A stretch of 64,000 nucleotides of DNA from Rhabdophis nuchalis (taxonomy: Eukaryota > Chordata > Lepidosauria > Squamata > Natricidae): positions 180,113,776-180,177,775 of the forward strand of contig CM077647.1 of NCBI GenBank assembly GCA_039707465.1, read 5' to 3'. Positions within the stretch are counted from its first letter, which is position 1. Each line of letters starts with the position of its first letter. A program made the translations under genes and the position numbers. Below the pieces are notes generated by a model that was not told the origin of the DNA, did no database searches, and saw only the letters and a program-made list of their open reading frames with translations. Below are positions 1-10,600 of the stretch, piece after piece.

Positions 1-240
1 TCCTACATGGCTGGCTGCGGGATTCTGGGAGTTGAAGTCCACCAGTCTTAAAGCTCCCAAGGTTGGAGACCCCTGATTTAAGACTTGTGGACTTCAACTC
101 CCAGAATTCCTCACCCAGCTCTTTTTTCCCCATTTTGCTGAAGTCATATTACGCTCACTGCATACCCACCGTCTATTAAGGAAGTTACCCTACATGACTG
201 GCTGGGGAACTCTGGGAGTTGAAGTCCACCAGTCTTAAAA
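1..240. repeat. Repeat P copy
   Basis: Same arms and centre as the 40440-42400 array (GGAGTTGAAGTCCACCAGTC, CTTCAACTCCCAGAATTCC, CTGAAGTCATATTACGC). Confidence 0.85.
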
Positions 241-554
241 GCTGGCAAGGCTGGAGAACCCTGGGGTGGGTTGTGTGGATGCGCGCGCAGCTGACCTGGG
301 GCTCCTGCAGAAAAGACGATAGGCGGGGCCAGATTTCAAGCTGTCCCTCTTTCTCTCTCTCTGTATTGGGGTACAGGGGTGTTTCTTGAGTTTAGCAACT
401 TTAGAAGGGGCGTGGACTTCACTCACTGGCTGCCGCTGTCTCTGAGATGCTTCTGCAAAGTGGGGACGAGGGTGCAGAGATGGGTATCCTGATATTCATC
501 CTGGTGGGGGGGGGGGGGAAAGGAAGGCACACTTTGAGTATCTTCCTCCTCTTT
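241..554. other. Nothing recognised
   Basis: A CT run at 345-362 and a G run at 507-518; no gene or repeat match. Confidence 0.4.
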
Positions 555-1262
555 TTTAAGGGCGTCCGGCCTCAAGGAGGCATCTGTCGAACTCCGGATC
601 TGGGAAGGAGGAGGTAGAGGCAGAGGTCCGAGGAGCTGATAAGTATGTAAATAGAGAGGGAATCCCGCCTCCTCCTAGCACCGATGAGGTTACTGAGTTG
701 GGTCATGAGACGTCTGCAAGAAAAGAACCGGGCTCGGAGAGCACCAAGTGTTGTGGTCTCTGCGTCGGAGGCAGAGAGGGGGCCGAGGCCGCCTGGGAGT
801 TATGTGTTGCCTCCGGAGCCTCCAGAGTCGGACAGCAGTGAGGCAGAAGAACAGGCTCCCCCGGTTCCCAGTGCGCGCATGCGCAGAGCTTCCAGAAGGC
901 AAAAGCAGTTGAGACAGAAGGGACGACTCGGGAGTAAGGCTTGGAGGCGACTGGCCCCTCCCACCGGACATAAAGGAGGAGCAAAGGGACGTGAGCTGCT
1001 TTGCAGGAAGCATTCTTGGTTCGTGCTGGTCGGTTTACCTTCGGAAGCTCGGTTTTGACTCTGTGCTCCGTGTGGCCTGGCCAAAGTGTTCATCCACCTT
1101 ATCCCGAAGGACTTTGGCAGCCTACTGTAGGACTCTTTGCAAACTATTTGGAACTCATTACAAGGTGTGAATGAATACAATTCACAGCCTTTGAAATAAG
1201 AGAGGGCTTGGGGGACCAAGCGTGTGCTTTTTACTGTCTCAGGAAGCCTAGGTCAAGAACCC
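555..1262 (+). repeat. Dispersed repeat R1, copy 1
   Basis: Shares a long colinear segment with 26140-26700 and 53060-54330: a degenerate frame with LPPEPPESDSSEAEEQ, then a GGACATAAAGGAGGAGC segment and a CTTTTTACTGTC(T/C)CAGGAAGCC end. The acidic Ser/Glu-rich frame is open here but not in the other copies. The class is unknown; it could be an LTR or non-autonomous element. Confidence 0.65.
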
Positions 1263-1334
1263 TACAATTCATTCCTCCCCACTCCCAAACTCCTCACTTC
1301 CCTTCTCCGTTCTGCACATCTCACTCCCTTTAAG

Positions 1335-1560
1335 CACTGATAGCATTGCCTACTTGGGTTATGAAACGTCGGCAAGAAAACTGCTAAGCTCAGAGGGCTC
1401 CAGGGAGCCCATAGTCCTTCTCCTCTTCCCCTTCTCCCCTCCACAAACCCCACTCTTTTTTTTAGCACGGGTGATGTAACCGAGTTGGGTCATGAAATGT
1501 CTTCCAGAAAGCAACTTAAGCTCACAGCGCCCCGAGGATCCCACAATCTAGGGGGTTGCG
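1335..1560 (+). repeat. Short dispersed motif, two tandem copies
   Basis: Blocks at about 1335-1415 and 1464-1545 share AGCAC..GATG..ACC.AGTTGGGT, ATGAAAcGTC and AAGCTCA(G/C)AG. The same motif starts near 680 inside R1 and is on the minus strand at about 10830-10900. Origin unknown. Confidence 0.5.
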
Positions 1561-1742
1561 GCGGCTTTAATGAAACCGAATCCTGGCCTTCAGTATGGAA
1601 GCCAAGAATGTTTCCCCTCCCGCTCCCTCTATTCATCCCCTTCTACCAAACTTTGGTCTTTATCCCGCCAGTCGCTTGGCTTCTTCCTCACCTGATAAGG
1701 GGAGGTGCTTCTTTCACTTTCGGAATCGGGCACTATCTCTTC

Positions 1743-2470
1743 AGCTGGAAAAAAAAGAAAGAAAGAGAGAGAAGAAAGGAAGAAAAAAGAAAGGACAAGA
1801 AAAAAGAAAAAAAACAAAGGAGAAAGAAGAAAACGGAAGGAAGAGGAGAAAAGGAAGAGAAACAAAGAAAATGAGAAGGAAGAGAAAGAAAGAGAAGGAA
1901 AAAAGAAAGGAAGAGAAAGAAAAAAAAGAAAATAAAAGATAAGGAAGGAAAATGGAAGGAAGAGAAGGAAGAAAAAGGAAGAGAAACAAAGAAAAAAATA
2001 AAAGAAAAGGAAGAATAAAGGAAGAAAAAGAAAAAAGGAAGGAAGAGAAACAAAGAAAATGAGAAGGAAGAGAAAGAAAGGGAAAGGAAGGAAAAAAGAA
2101 AGGAAGAGACAAAAAAGAAAGAAAAGAAGAAAAGAAAAAGAAACAAAGAAAATGAGGAAGAGAAAGAGAAAGAAAGAGAAGGAAAAAAGAAAGGAAGAGA
2201 GAGAAAAAGAAAATAAAGGAGAAGGAAGGAAAAAAACGGAAGAGAAAGAAAAGGAAGAAAAAAGGGAAAAAAGAAAAAAAGGCAGGAAGAGAAAAAAAGA
2301 AAATGAGAAGAAAAAGGAAGGAAAAATGAAGGAAGAGAAGAAAAAAAAACAAAGGAGGAGGAAGAAAGCGGAAGGAAGAGAAGAAAAGGAAGAGAAACAA
2401 AGAAAAAGAGGAAAAAAGAAAAGGAAGAAAAAAGGAAGAGAAACAAAGAAAATGAGAAGAGAAAGAAAGG
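1743..2470 (+). repeat. Purine array (GAAA/GGAA/GGAAGA)
   Basis: A 730-bp almost pure A/G strand, an imperfect GAAA-type microsatellite. Long Lys/Arg/Glu frames on one strand and Ser/Phe/Leu on the other are by-products. Confidence 0.95.
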
Positions 2471-2479
2471 ATTTTATTT

Positions 2480-2775
2480 CCCAAGGAGAAGATCGACTTT
2501 AACAAATGTCTCACTTAGCAACATCCATTGCGGTCGTTACTCGAGGACTATCTGCATCCTCTCTTCCGCCAGTGGCTTCTTGACTCTGCCATCCCCTCCA
2601 CCTGGCTCGCACTTATGACGGTCGTTGCGTCCTGGGGTCGCGCAATCCCATTTTGCAACCTTCTAACTAGCAAAGTCCAGTGGAGGGGGGGGGGAGCCAG
2701 ATTCACTTAACAACTGCATAAGGCGGGATTAGATTTGTGTAATGTCGCAGGTTGCCCAACGTGGGGCTGTTTAGG
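2480..2775. repeat. Palindromic MITE-like repeat (family M)
   Basis: Family M contains GACTTACGAC/GTCGTAAGTC ends, CACTTAGCAAC and CTTAACAACTG blocks and terminal CAGGTAGTCCTCGACTTAC. This copy has CACTTAGCAACA, ACTCGAGGACTATCTGCA and CACTTAACAACTGC. Confidence 0.6.
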
Positions 2776-3404
2776 CGGAGATGTTGAAATGACGCAACCC
2801 GTCCAAACGAGCTGATTGAAATCGAGGGGGTGGCTTTGTTGGAAGGGGGGGGGAGAGGGGGGAGGAAGCAGACACAGGCCAGGATCTTTCAGGATTGGGA
2901 CGGTTTGTAGGCAGGGAGGAGGGGGGAGGCAGGATGACCAAGAGAGGCTAAGCAGTGAACACAAGAGACGGAATTCAGGTGAGGAGCAAGGACCACCTCC
3001 TCCTGATCCAAGAGCACAGAGAGTGGAGAGAAGGCGAGAACAGCATAGGCTGACCCAACTACTCAAGAGGAAAGCGCCCTGCTCCTCTTCAACAAGGCAC
3101 ACCTGGGGAATGAGCCTTAAGGAGACGCTATGGGGAGGGGTATTTGTCGGGAACAAACCTTGAATTTTTGGAGGGCCGAGTTTGTATTTTCCTGGATTCC
3201 TGGTGTGTGTGTGTGTGATTTGCTCTGAGAACTTGTCAGAAATGTGGGGAGTTTTTAAGGAAATTGGTTCGAACAGCTGCGAATTATCGCACAACTTACT
3301 TGTTTCCCAGGAATGATTGTGTGCATCCCTGCAGATTAAAACAAAAGGGATAGCGTGAGTCATCTAAAAACAACAAGGCTAGCAAAAGGAGCAGCAAGGA
3401 AGGG
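2776..3404. other. No gene recognised; old repeat remnant
   Basis: Holds a G-rich tract (2840-2935), a plus-strand frame (DQERLSSEHKRRNSGEEQ) of repeat-like character, and a short GT run near 3207. No exon features are seen. Confidence 0.4.
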
Positions 3405-3424
3405 GAAGAGTCCTCGACTTACGA

Positions 3425-3903
3425 CTGTTTATGTTTATTGAATTTGTATATCGCCCTTCTCCCTTGCGGAACTCAGGGCGGTGAACAGGCATAATAAAAA
3501 CAACAAAGACATATATATATATATAAAATACTTTAAAATGTCAATTAAAATGTCAATTAAATTAGGGGCCTGTTCTAAAACCAAATAAAATTACTAAATA
3601 AAATCGATTAAAAACTACACCAGGCCGGCCGCACGGAATAAATGCGTTTTCAAGGCCCGGCGGAAGAGGCGTAGGTCAGTGATCGTACGTAGGTAGGGGG
3701 GGTAGGTCGTTCCAGAGGGCAGGAGCTGCCACAGAGAAGGCTCTCCCCCTGGGGGTCGCCAGCCAACATTGTTTGGCCGACGGTACCGAGGAGGCCCTCT
3801 CTGTGGGAGCGAACTGGTCGATGGGAGGTATTTGGTAGCAGGAGGCAGTCTTGCAAGTAGCCAGGTCCCGTGCCATGGAGCGCTTTAAAGGTGGTTACCA
3901 ATG
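3425..3903 (-). mobile_element. L2-type LINE 3' end
   Basis: The minus strand encodes [20 protein letters not shown] and RSHREGLLG, matching the L2 copy at 9701. The 3' UTR (with GGGCGATATACAAATT) lies to the left. It appears inserted within the MITE-like repeat, whose halves flank it. Confidence 0.75.
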
Positions 3904-4430
3904 GGGGAAAGCCAGATTCGCTTAACGAACCCGGTTACAAGTAATCCTTGACTTAAAACTGCTCGTTTAGCAACCGTTTAACGTTAGAACTACACTGAAA
4001 AACCCCCCTACTTGTGACTGTTTTTCACAGTTACGACCACAGCAGCTGCCATGATTAAAGTGATTAAAGTTCGGACATTTGGCAAATGAGTCATATTTGT
4101 GACGGTTGCAGGGTCCCAGGGGGTGGTGGTCACATGATCCCTTTTGTGACCTTCTGACAAGCATGGGGGAGCCAGATTCCCTTAACTGTGGCGAGAAAGG
4201 TCGCAAAATGGGGCAAGGCTCCCTTACAACAAACGTCTCGCTTAGCAACGGAAATGGGGATCAGTGGGGGCCATAAGTCAAGGACTATCTGTACGAACTG
4301 CTGCAGGGACTCCCTTAACTCCTCGGGCGAGGATGGTTGCAAAATGGGAGCAACACTCGCTTAACCAACCTTCTCACTTAGCGACGGAAATTATGCCCTC
4401 GTCATAAGTCGAGGACTCCCTGTCCAAGCC
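3904..4430. repeat. Family M repeats, tandem or nested
   Basis: Consecutive M fragments with CGCTTAACGAACC, TGTTTTTCACAGTTACGACC, CTTCTGACAAGC and TCATAAGTCGAGGACTCCCT, immediately downstream of TINF2 exon 6. Confidence 0.7.
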
Positions 4431-4440
4431 AATGTCTTAC

Positions 4441-4582
4441 CCTTCTGAGGTGCAGGAAGGGGAGTCCTCTCTTTGGCTCCTGCCTGACTGCGGGGAGAGA
4501 GATGGCGTCCGGGAGTCTTCGTCTTCGTTCTGGCGCGGGGTGCATGAGGAATGGGGAGAGGAGGCCGGAAGTTCGGCACCAT
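4441..4582 (-). CDS. TINF2: TINF2 coding exon 6 (internal or terminal)
   Basis: A 142-nt exon entered in phase 1 (acceptor CCTTCAG). It encodes a Ser/Pro/Asp/Glu-rich linker ([20 protein letters not shown]). The border reads GAAGG then GTAAGA: spliced, this is a good donor; unspliced, the same bases give GGG TAA, a stop at 4437-4439 (about 253 aa). The FxLxP TRF1-binding motif is absent. Confidence 0.6.
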
Positions 4583-7500
4583 CTGAAGGACAGAGGGAAA
4601 AAGTTAAGGGACCACAGGAGACACCCCCCCCCCCAACTCCACCCCGCCCATCCTGTAAAGACTTACCAGCCCACTGGTATCCCACAGCGCTGAGGTACTG
4701 GTTTAGAATGGTGGCACTGGGGTGGGGAAGCTGGTTGGGGATCCCGGCAGCCTCCAAGAGCTAGGAAGGAAAGGTGAGAGGAAGGGGCTTTTCTCCCCCA
4801 TGGGAGGGGCACAAGGCCAAGCCCACCTGGCCAGGCAGGGTAGGGACGCTGGAGACCAGGGCTGGTTTACTGCCAGCTGCCCAGGACACCCAGTTGCTAC
4901 CGGTTCGGCCAAACCCGTCCCAAATTCACCTCTGCTGGGGACCGTGTCAGTTAAAAAAAAACTGAGAAGGGGGGGGGGCTTCCCTGCCGTTGCCCCTTCC
5001 CTGTGGAAGAGCCTCCCCCCCACCCCCGAAAGTGGGGCAGGGCCTCCCCCCCTTCCTGGCCTTCCAAGGAGGAGTTAAGGATGGGCCGCCTTGTATGGGG
5101 AGGCTGGAGGGGCCTGCAATCTGGGGGTGGTGCTGGTTTCGATTTTAGTTTGCATCCCGCCAGCATTGTTTGAACGAGTCACTCAACGTGGTGAACATAT
5201 CCAACGGGGTCTTTCTCGTCCTATGTTACTCAGAACAACCACGTTGTGAGTCGGGTGGGCTGAGAGAGAGGGGAGGTGACTGGCCCTAAGTCACCCCACG
5301 GGCTTTCAGGGTTAAGGTAGGGCTAGAATTCCCAGTCTCCTGGCGATTGGCTCAAAGCCACCCAGTTGGCTTTCTTGCCGAAGACTAGAGCTCCCAGTCT
5401 CCTGGTGATTGGCCCAGTTACTCAGTGGGCTTTCGTGCCTAAGATAGAACTAGAAGTCCCCATCTTCTAGTAATTGGTCCAAAGTCACCTAGTTGGGTTT
5501 TGTGCGTAAGAGAGGACTAGAAGTCCCAGTCTCCTGGTGACTGGCCCAAAGTCACCCAGATGGCTTTTGAGCCTGATAGAACTAGAACTCCCATCTCCTA
5601 GTAATTGGGCCAAAGTCACCCAGATGGCTTTCGTGCCTAAGTCAGGACTAGAATTCCCAGTCTCCTGGTGATTGGCCCAAAATCACCAAAATGCTTGCAT
5701 TCCTAAGGCGGCACTGGAACTCCCAGTTAGCGACTTAACAATGGCAGTAGCTCACTTAACAGCATCAGCAAAGGAACGGTCGTAAAACGGGGCAAATCTC
5801 ACTGAAGGCGACATAAATGTTGGTCATACGTCGAGGACTACCTGGAATTCATTCAGCCGAGGCTGGTGGCTTTGGGGTGGGGAGGGGAGGATGGGGGAGA
5901 GGGTGCAAAGCCCCATGTGCTCTACCCACAAAGCTGCAATGCCATTCCTTTGAACCCCCATCGGCTATCGTTCCGGCGCCTGGTTTGTCGTCTTCCCCCT
6001 TTTTTCGTACCGTCTGGAACTGGGGCTCCGGGAGGACGTACTCCAACTCGCAGAGATAATCGCAGAAGAGCATCTCCAGCTCGCTCACGAACTCTTCCCC
6101 ATAATCCGCTTCCAGATAAAACTAAAAGCAACACACACATAAAAAAAAACCCAAGACAGCCTTTATTGGATCAGGGCCCAGAGGGATGCCCAGCGCACCT
6201 GGCTTTAATACAATAGCAGAGTTGGAAGGGACCTCGGAGGTCATCTAGTCCAACTCCCTGCCTAGGCAGGAAGCCCTATACCATTTCAGACAAAGGGCTC
6301 TCCAACATCTTCTTCAAGACTTGCAGTGTTGGGGCCTTCACATCTTCTGGAGGCAAGGAGTTCCACTGATTAATTGTTCTGTCAGGAAATTCCTCCTCAG
6401 TTCTAAGTTGCTTCTCTCCTGGATTAGTTTCCACCCATTGCTTCTTTTTCTGCCCTCAGGTGCCTTGGAGAATAGCTTGACTCCCTCTTCTTTGGGGCAA
6501 CCCCTGAGATATTGGAAGACTGCTATCATGTCTCCCCTGGTCCTTCTTTTCATTCAACTAGACCTACCCAGTTCCTGCAACTGTTCTTCCTATGTTTTAG
6601 TCTCCAGTCCCGATCCTCTTTCTTGCTCTTCTCTGCACTCTTCCCAGAGTCTCCACATCTTTTCTACATCGTGGTGACCAAAAATGGATGCCGTATTCCA
6701 AGTGTGGCCTTATAAAGTGGTATCAACACTTCGCGTGATCTTGATTCTCTCCCTCTGTTGACGCAGCCTGGAACTGGGTTGGCTTTTTTGGCAGCTGCTG
6801 CCCACGGCTGGCTCCTATTTCAATGGTTGTCTACTAGGACTCCAAGATCCCTTTCACAGTTACTGCTATTGAGCAAGGTCCCACCTATCCTGTACCTGTG
6901 CATTTCGTTTTTCCTGCCTAAATGTAGAACCTGACTCTTTCCCCCCTTGAATTTCATTTTATTAAATAGTGCCCAATGTTCAGGTTTGTCAAGATCCTTC
7001 TGTACCTTGAGCCTTAAGCTTTGTAGTGCCAAAGGTGCTTTTCTTTCCCCAAGAGGTGACTGGACTTTCTGGTTTTCTGGCTGACCCGTGGGTAACACTT
7101 CAAACCCCAAAATACACCAAAGGCATGAGCTTGTCCCAAAGGACTCAGGGTAGTACAGCCAGAGTAAAACAAATATATACAAGTTTTTAAAGTTTTTAAA
7201 AGACATATTAAACAATTTGGCCTCACAATGGAAAAAACCCAACCAACCCTGATTAATAAAAATGTATAATTTAAAAATCATGTTTTGTGCCAGCCCGGCT
7301 TGTTGGGAAAAAACAAGGTTTTGAGAGCACGGTGGAAGGTGCCTAAGTCAGGCCTAGTTCTTCATTCCGGGGGGCCATTCGTTCCAGAGAACGGGGGCTC
7401 CCACGGAGAAGGCTCTCCCCCTGGGTGTCGCCAGCTGACATTGTCTAGCCCAGGGGTCCCCAACCTGTTTTGCACCAGGGACCGGTTTCATTTTAAAGAA

Positions 7501-7641
7501 AGTTTTGCGGACCGGCTGAGTGGCTCAGCAGTCATGTGACTGGGTGGGCGTGGCCAACTTGGAAAATGTGAAACTCACTTAACAATGGTCTTGGTTAGCA
7601 ACCAAACTTTAGGGCTCAATTGTGGTCATAAGTTCCTTCTC

Positions 7642-7672
<31 letters not shown>

Positions 7673-10600
7673 CTGTCTCTTTCTTTCTCTCTCTCTCTCT
7701 TTCCCTCTTTCTTTCTCTTTCTTTCTCTCTCTCTCTTTTTTCTCTTTCTTTCCTTTCTGTCTCTTTCTTTCTCTCTGTCTGTCTTTCTTTCTCTCTCTCC
7801 CTCCCACTTTCTTTTTCTTTCTTTCTCTCTCTCTATCTCTCCTTCGTCCACCCATCTGTTACTCTGTGTGTGTGTGTGTGTCTGTCTGTCTCGCATTCAC
7901 CCACTTAATCACTCATTCCGTGTCTCTCTTTCTCTCCCTCCCTCCCTCTCTCTGTGTGTGTCTGTCACTCTCTGATTCCCCCCTCCCTCCCTGTCTCTCT
8001 CTGTGTCTATGCCTCTCTCTGTCTGTCTGTCATCGTCCCCGCCCCGCCCCCTGCGGAGCCTCCTCAGCCTGGCCTGCCGCGCTCACTCGCCTTAGCCTGC
8101 CCCGCCCGCCCGGCTGCCGCGCTTGGTCGCTCGTTCGAGAAGGCTCCGTGGGGGGGGGGGGCGGGGGGGGAGAATTGGCGGCCGGTAGGGAGGGCTGCTG
8201 CTGCGGCGCCCAGGAGTCCCACCATCGACGAGGGTGGAGGAAGAGCCGCACTCCAATGGTGCGAACAGCCGCGCCTGCGCTCTCCCATGCACTCTGCCCA
8301 GGGGGCTGCCCCCTCCTCCTCCTCTCCGGCCCTGCGGCCCGGTTCCTACCAAGCCACGGACCAGCACCGGTCCGCGGCCCGGGGGTTGGGGACCCCAGGT
8401 CTAGCCGACAGCACCATGAGGAGACCCTCTCTAGGGAAGCGTAGGGGCCGGTGGGAGGCTCTCGGTGGCCGAAGACGATCTCGTAGGTACCCAGGTCCTA
8501 AGCCATGGAGCGCTTTCAAGATAGTAACCCACACCTTGAATCTCACCCGGAAAAACCACCGGAAGCCAGTGCAGCTCGCGCAGGAGGGGTGTTACATGGG
8601 AGCGTCGCGTCGCCCCCATAATTACCCGCGCGGCCACATTCTGGACCAGTTGGAGCCTCCGGGTGCTCTTCAAGGGGAGCCCCATGTAGAGAGCATTGCA
8701 GTAGTGGATGGCTGGCTGACTATCCAACCCTGAGTAGTACTGTCTCAGCGCTCCCCACTTTACTAGCATGGACCTCTAGAGAGGTTCCCAAAAAGGTCAA
8801 CTGACCCCCATCAATGACCTGTCAATGAACATTTTGGTCACCCTTCTTCTGACTCCCCGCCATTTATTAACTCCTTCGATAGTCCCATTAACCTTTGGGG
8901 ACCACCAATCAGCTGTTCCTGCTCAATCAGAGCTGTTTGTTGCAAGGAGGCAGATTGCTAGGAAGCAGAGGCTGAAGGGTGGGGGCAAGGCTTCGGCCAC
9001 ACAGGCTCTATAAGACACAAACATTTCTACCCGTTTGTGGGGGGGGGGGTGCGTGCGTGGGGGGGGATGAGTTTTATAGTCTGAAAAATACAGTAATTTA
9101 AATTCTAACATCATAGGAACAGGGAAAACAAAAATAACATTTAGTATAGCCGTTATACTGCAAATACTGTAGTTTATATAACTAACAAATAAATAATATT
9201 ACTTCTTTTACCTCTGCAGGCTGTATATAGCTCTATCAAGATTGAAAAGCTACAGTGGGTCATGGGCTAGAAAAGATATTGAGACTCTGGAAAGAGTGCA
9301 GAGAAGAGCAACCAAGAGGATTAGGGGACTGGAGGCTAAAACATATGAAGAACGGTTGCAGGAACTGGGTAGGTCTAGTTTGATGAGAAGAAGGACCAGG
9401 GGAGACATGATAGCAGTCTTCCGATATCTCAGGGGTTGCCCCAAAGAAGAGGGAGTCAAGCTATCCTCCAAGGCACCTGGGGGCAGGACAAGAAGCAATG
9501 GGTGGAAACTAATCAAGGAGAGAAGCAACTTAGAACTGAGGAGAAATTTCCTGACAGTGAGAACAATCAATCAGTGGAACAGAAGTTGCCTCCAGAAGTT
9601 GTGAAGGCCCCAACACTGCAAGTCTTTAAGAAGCTGTTGGAGAGCCATTTGTCTGAAACGGTATAGGAATAAGAATAACCAATAAGAACCTCTCCCTCCT
9701 TTAATGGCCCTTGACATCCGACCACAACGGAGCCCAACATTTCTGCTGTTCAGGGAGACATGCGTTAAGCGGGTTCTGCCCCATTCTACGACCTTCCTGG
9801 TCCGCCAGTTGCGTCCCCTATTGGATCGGGGTGCCCTTTGCACAGTCACTCATGCCCTCGTGACATCCCGACTGGACTACTGCAATGCTCTCTACATGGG
9901 GCTCCCCTTGAGATGCACCCAAAGACTTCAGCTTGTCCAGAATGCAGCTGCGTGGGCAGTTATGGGAACCTCTAGGTTTTCCCATGTAACACCACTCCTG
10001 CGCGAGCTGCATTGGCTGCCTGTCGTCTTTCGGGTGCGCTTCAAGGTGTTGGTTCTCATCTTCAAAGCGCTCCATGGCACGGGACCTAGCTATCTGCGGG
10101 ATCGCATCCTGCCCCATACATCCCTGCAGCCGATTCGCTCCCACAGAGAGGGACTTCTCCGGGTGCCGTCCACTAGGCTATGCCAATGGGCGACGCCCAG
10201 GGGAAGGGCCTTCTCTGTGGCGGGCCCGACCCTCTGGAACAACCTTCCCCCCGAAATCAGAACAACCACGGACCTCCGCTCCTTCCGTCAAAAATTAAAA
10301 ACACACTTTCTTCTGCTTGGCCGGCCTGGGCTAATTAAACTGTTTTTAGGGCTTAGTTTTAGTTTTTATATGGGATTTTAGCGCAGGGTTTTAGTTTAAT
10401 TTCATTTTAACATTGTATTTTGTTTGGTTTTTATTAGTATTTTTAATTCCCTGTGCCCCGCCTCGAGTCCCTTCGGGGAGAGAGAGCGGGTTATAAATTA
10501 AAAATTATTATTATTATTCTCCAAAGCACCTGAGGGCAGAACAAGAAGCAATGGGTGGAAACTAATCAAGGAGAGAAGCAACTTAGAACGGAGGAGAAAT

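Noticed and set aside
4391..4582. Alternative frame of TINF2 exon 6 beginning [10 protein letters not shown]
   Set aside because: It suggests an F-x-x-P motif but needs phase 0, while exon 5 ends in phase 1, and it lacks the FxLxP spacing of the TRF1-binding motif.
9704..10381. Host gene with reverse-transcriptase-like domain
   Set aside because: It is a 5'-truncated L2-type LINE with its 3' UTR and ATT tail; homologous decayed copies occur at 3425 and 7283.
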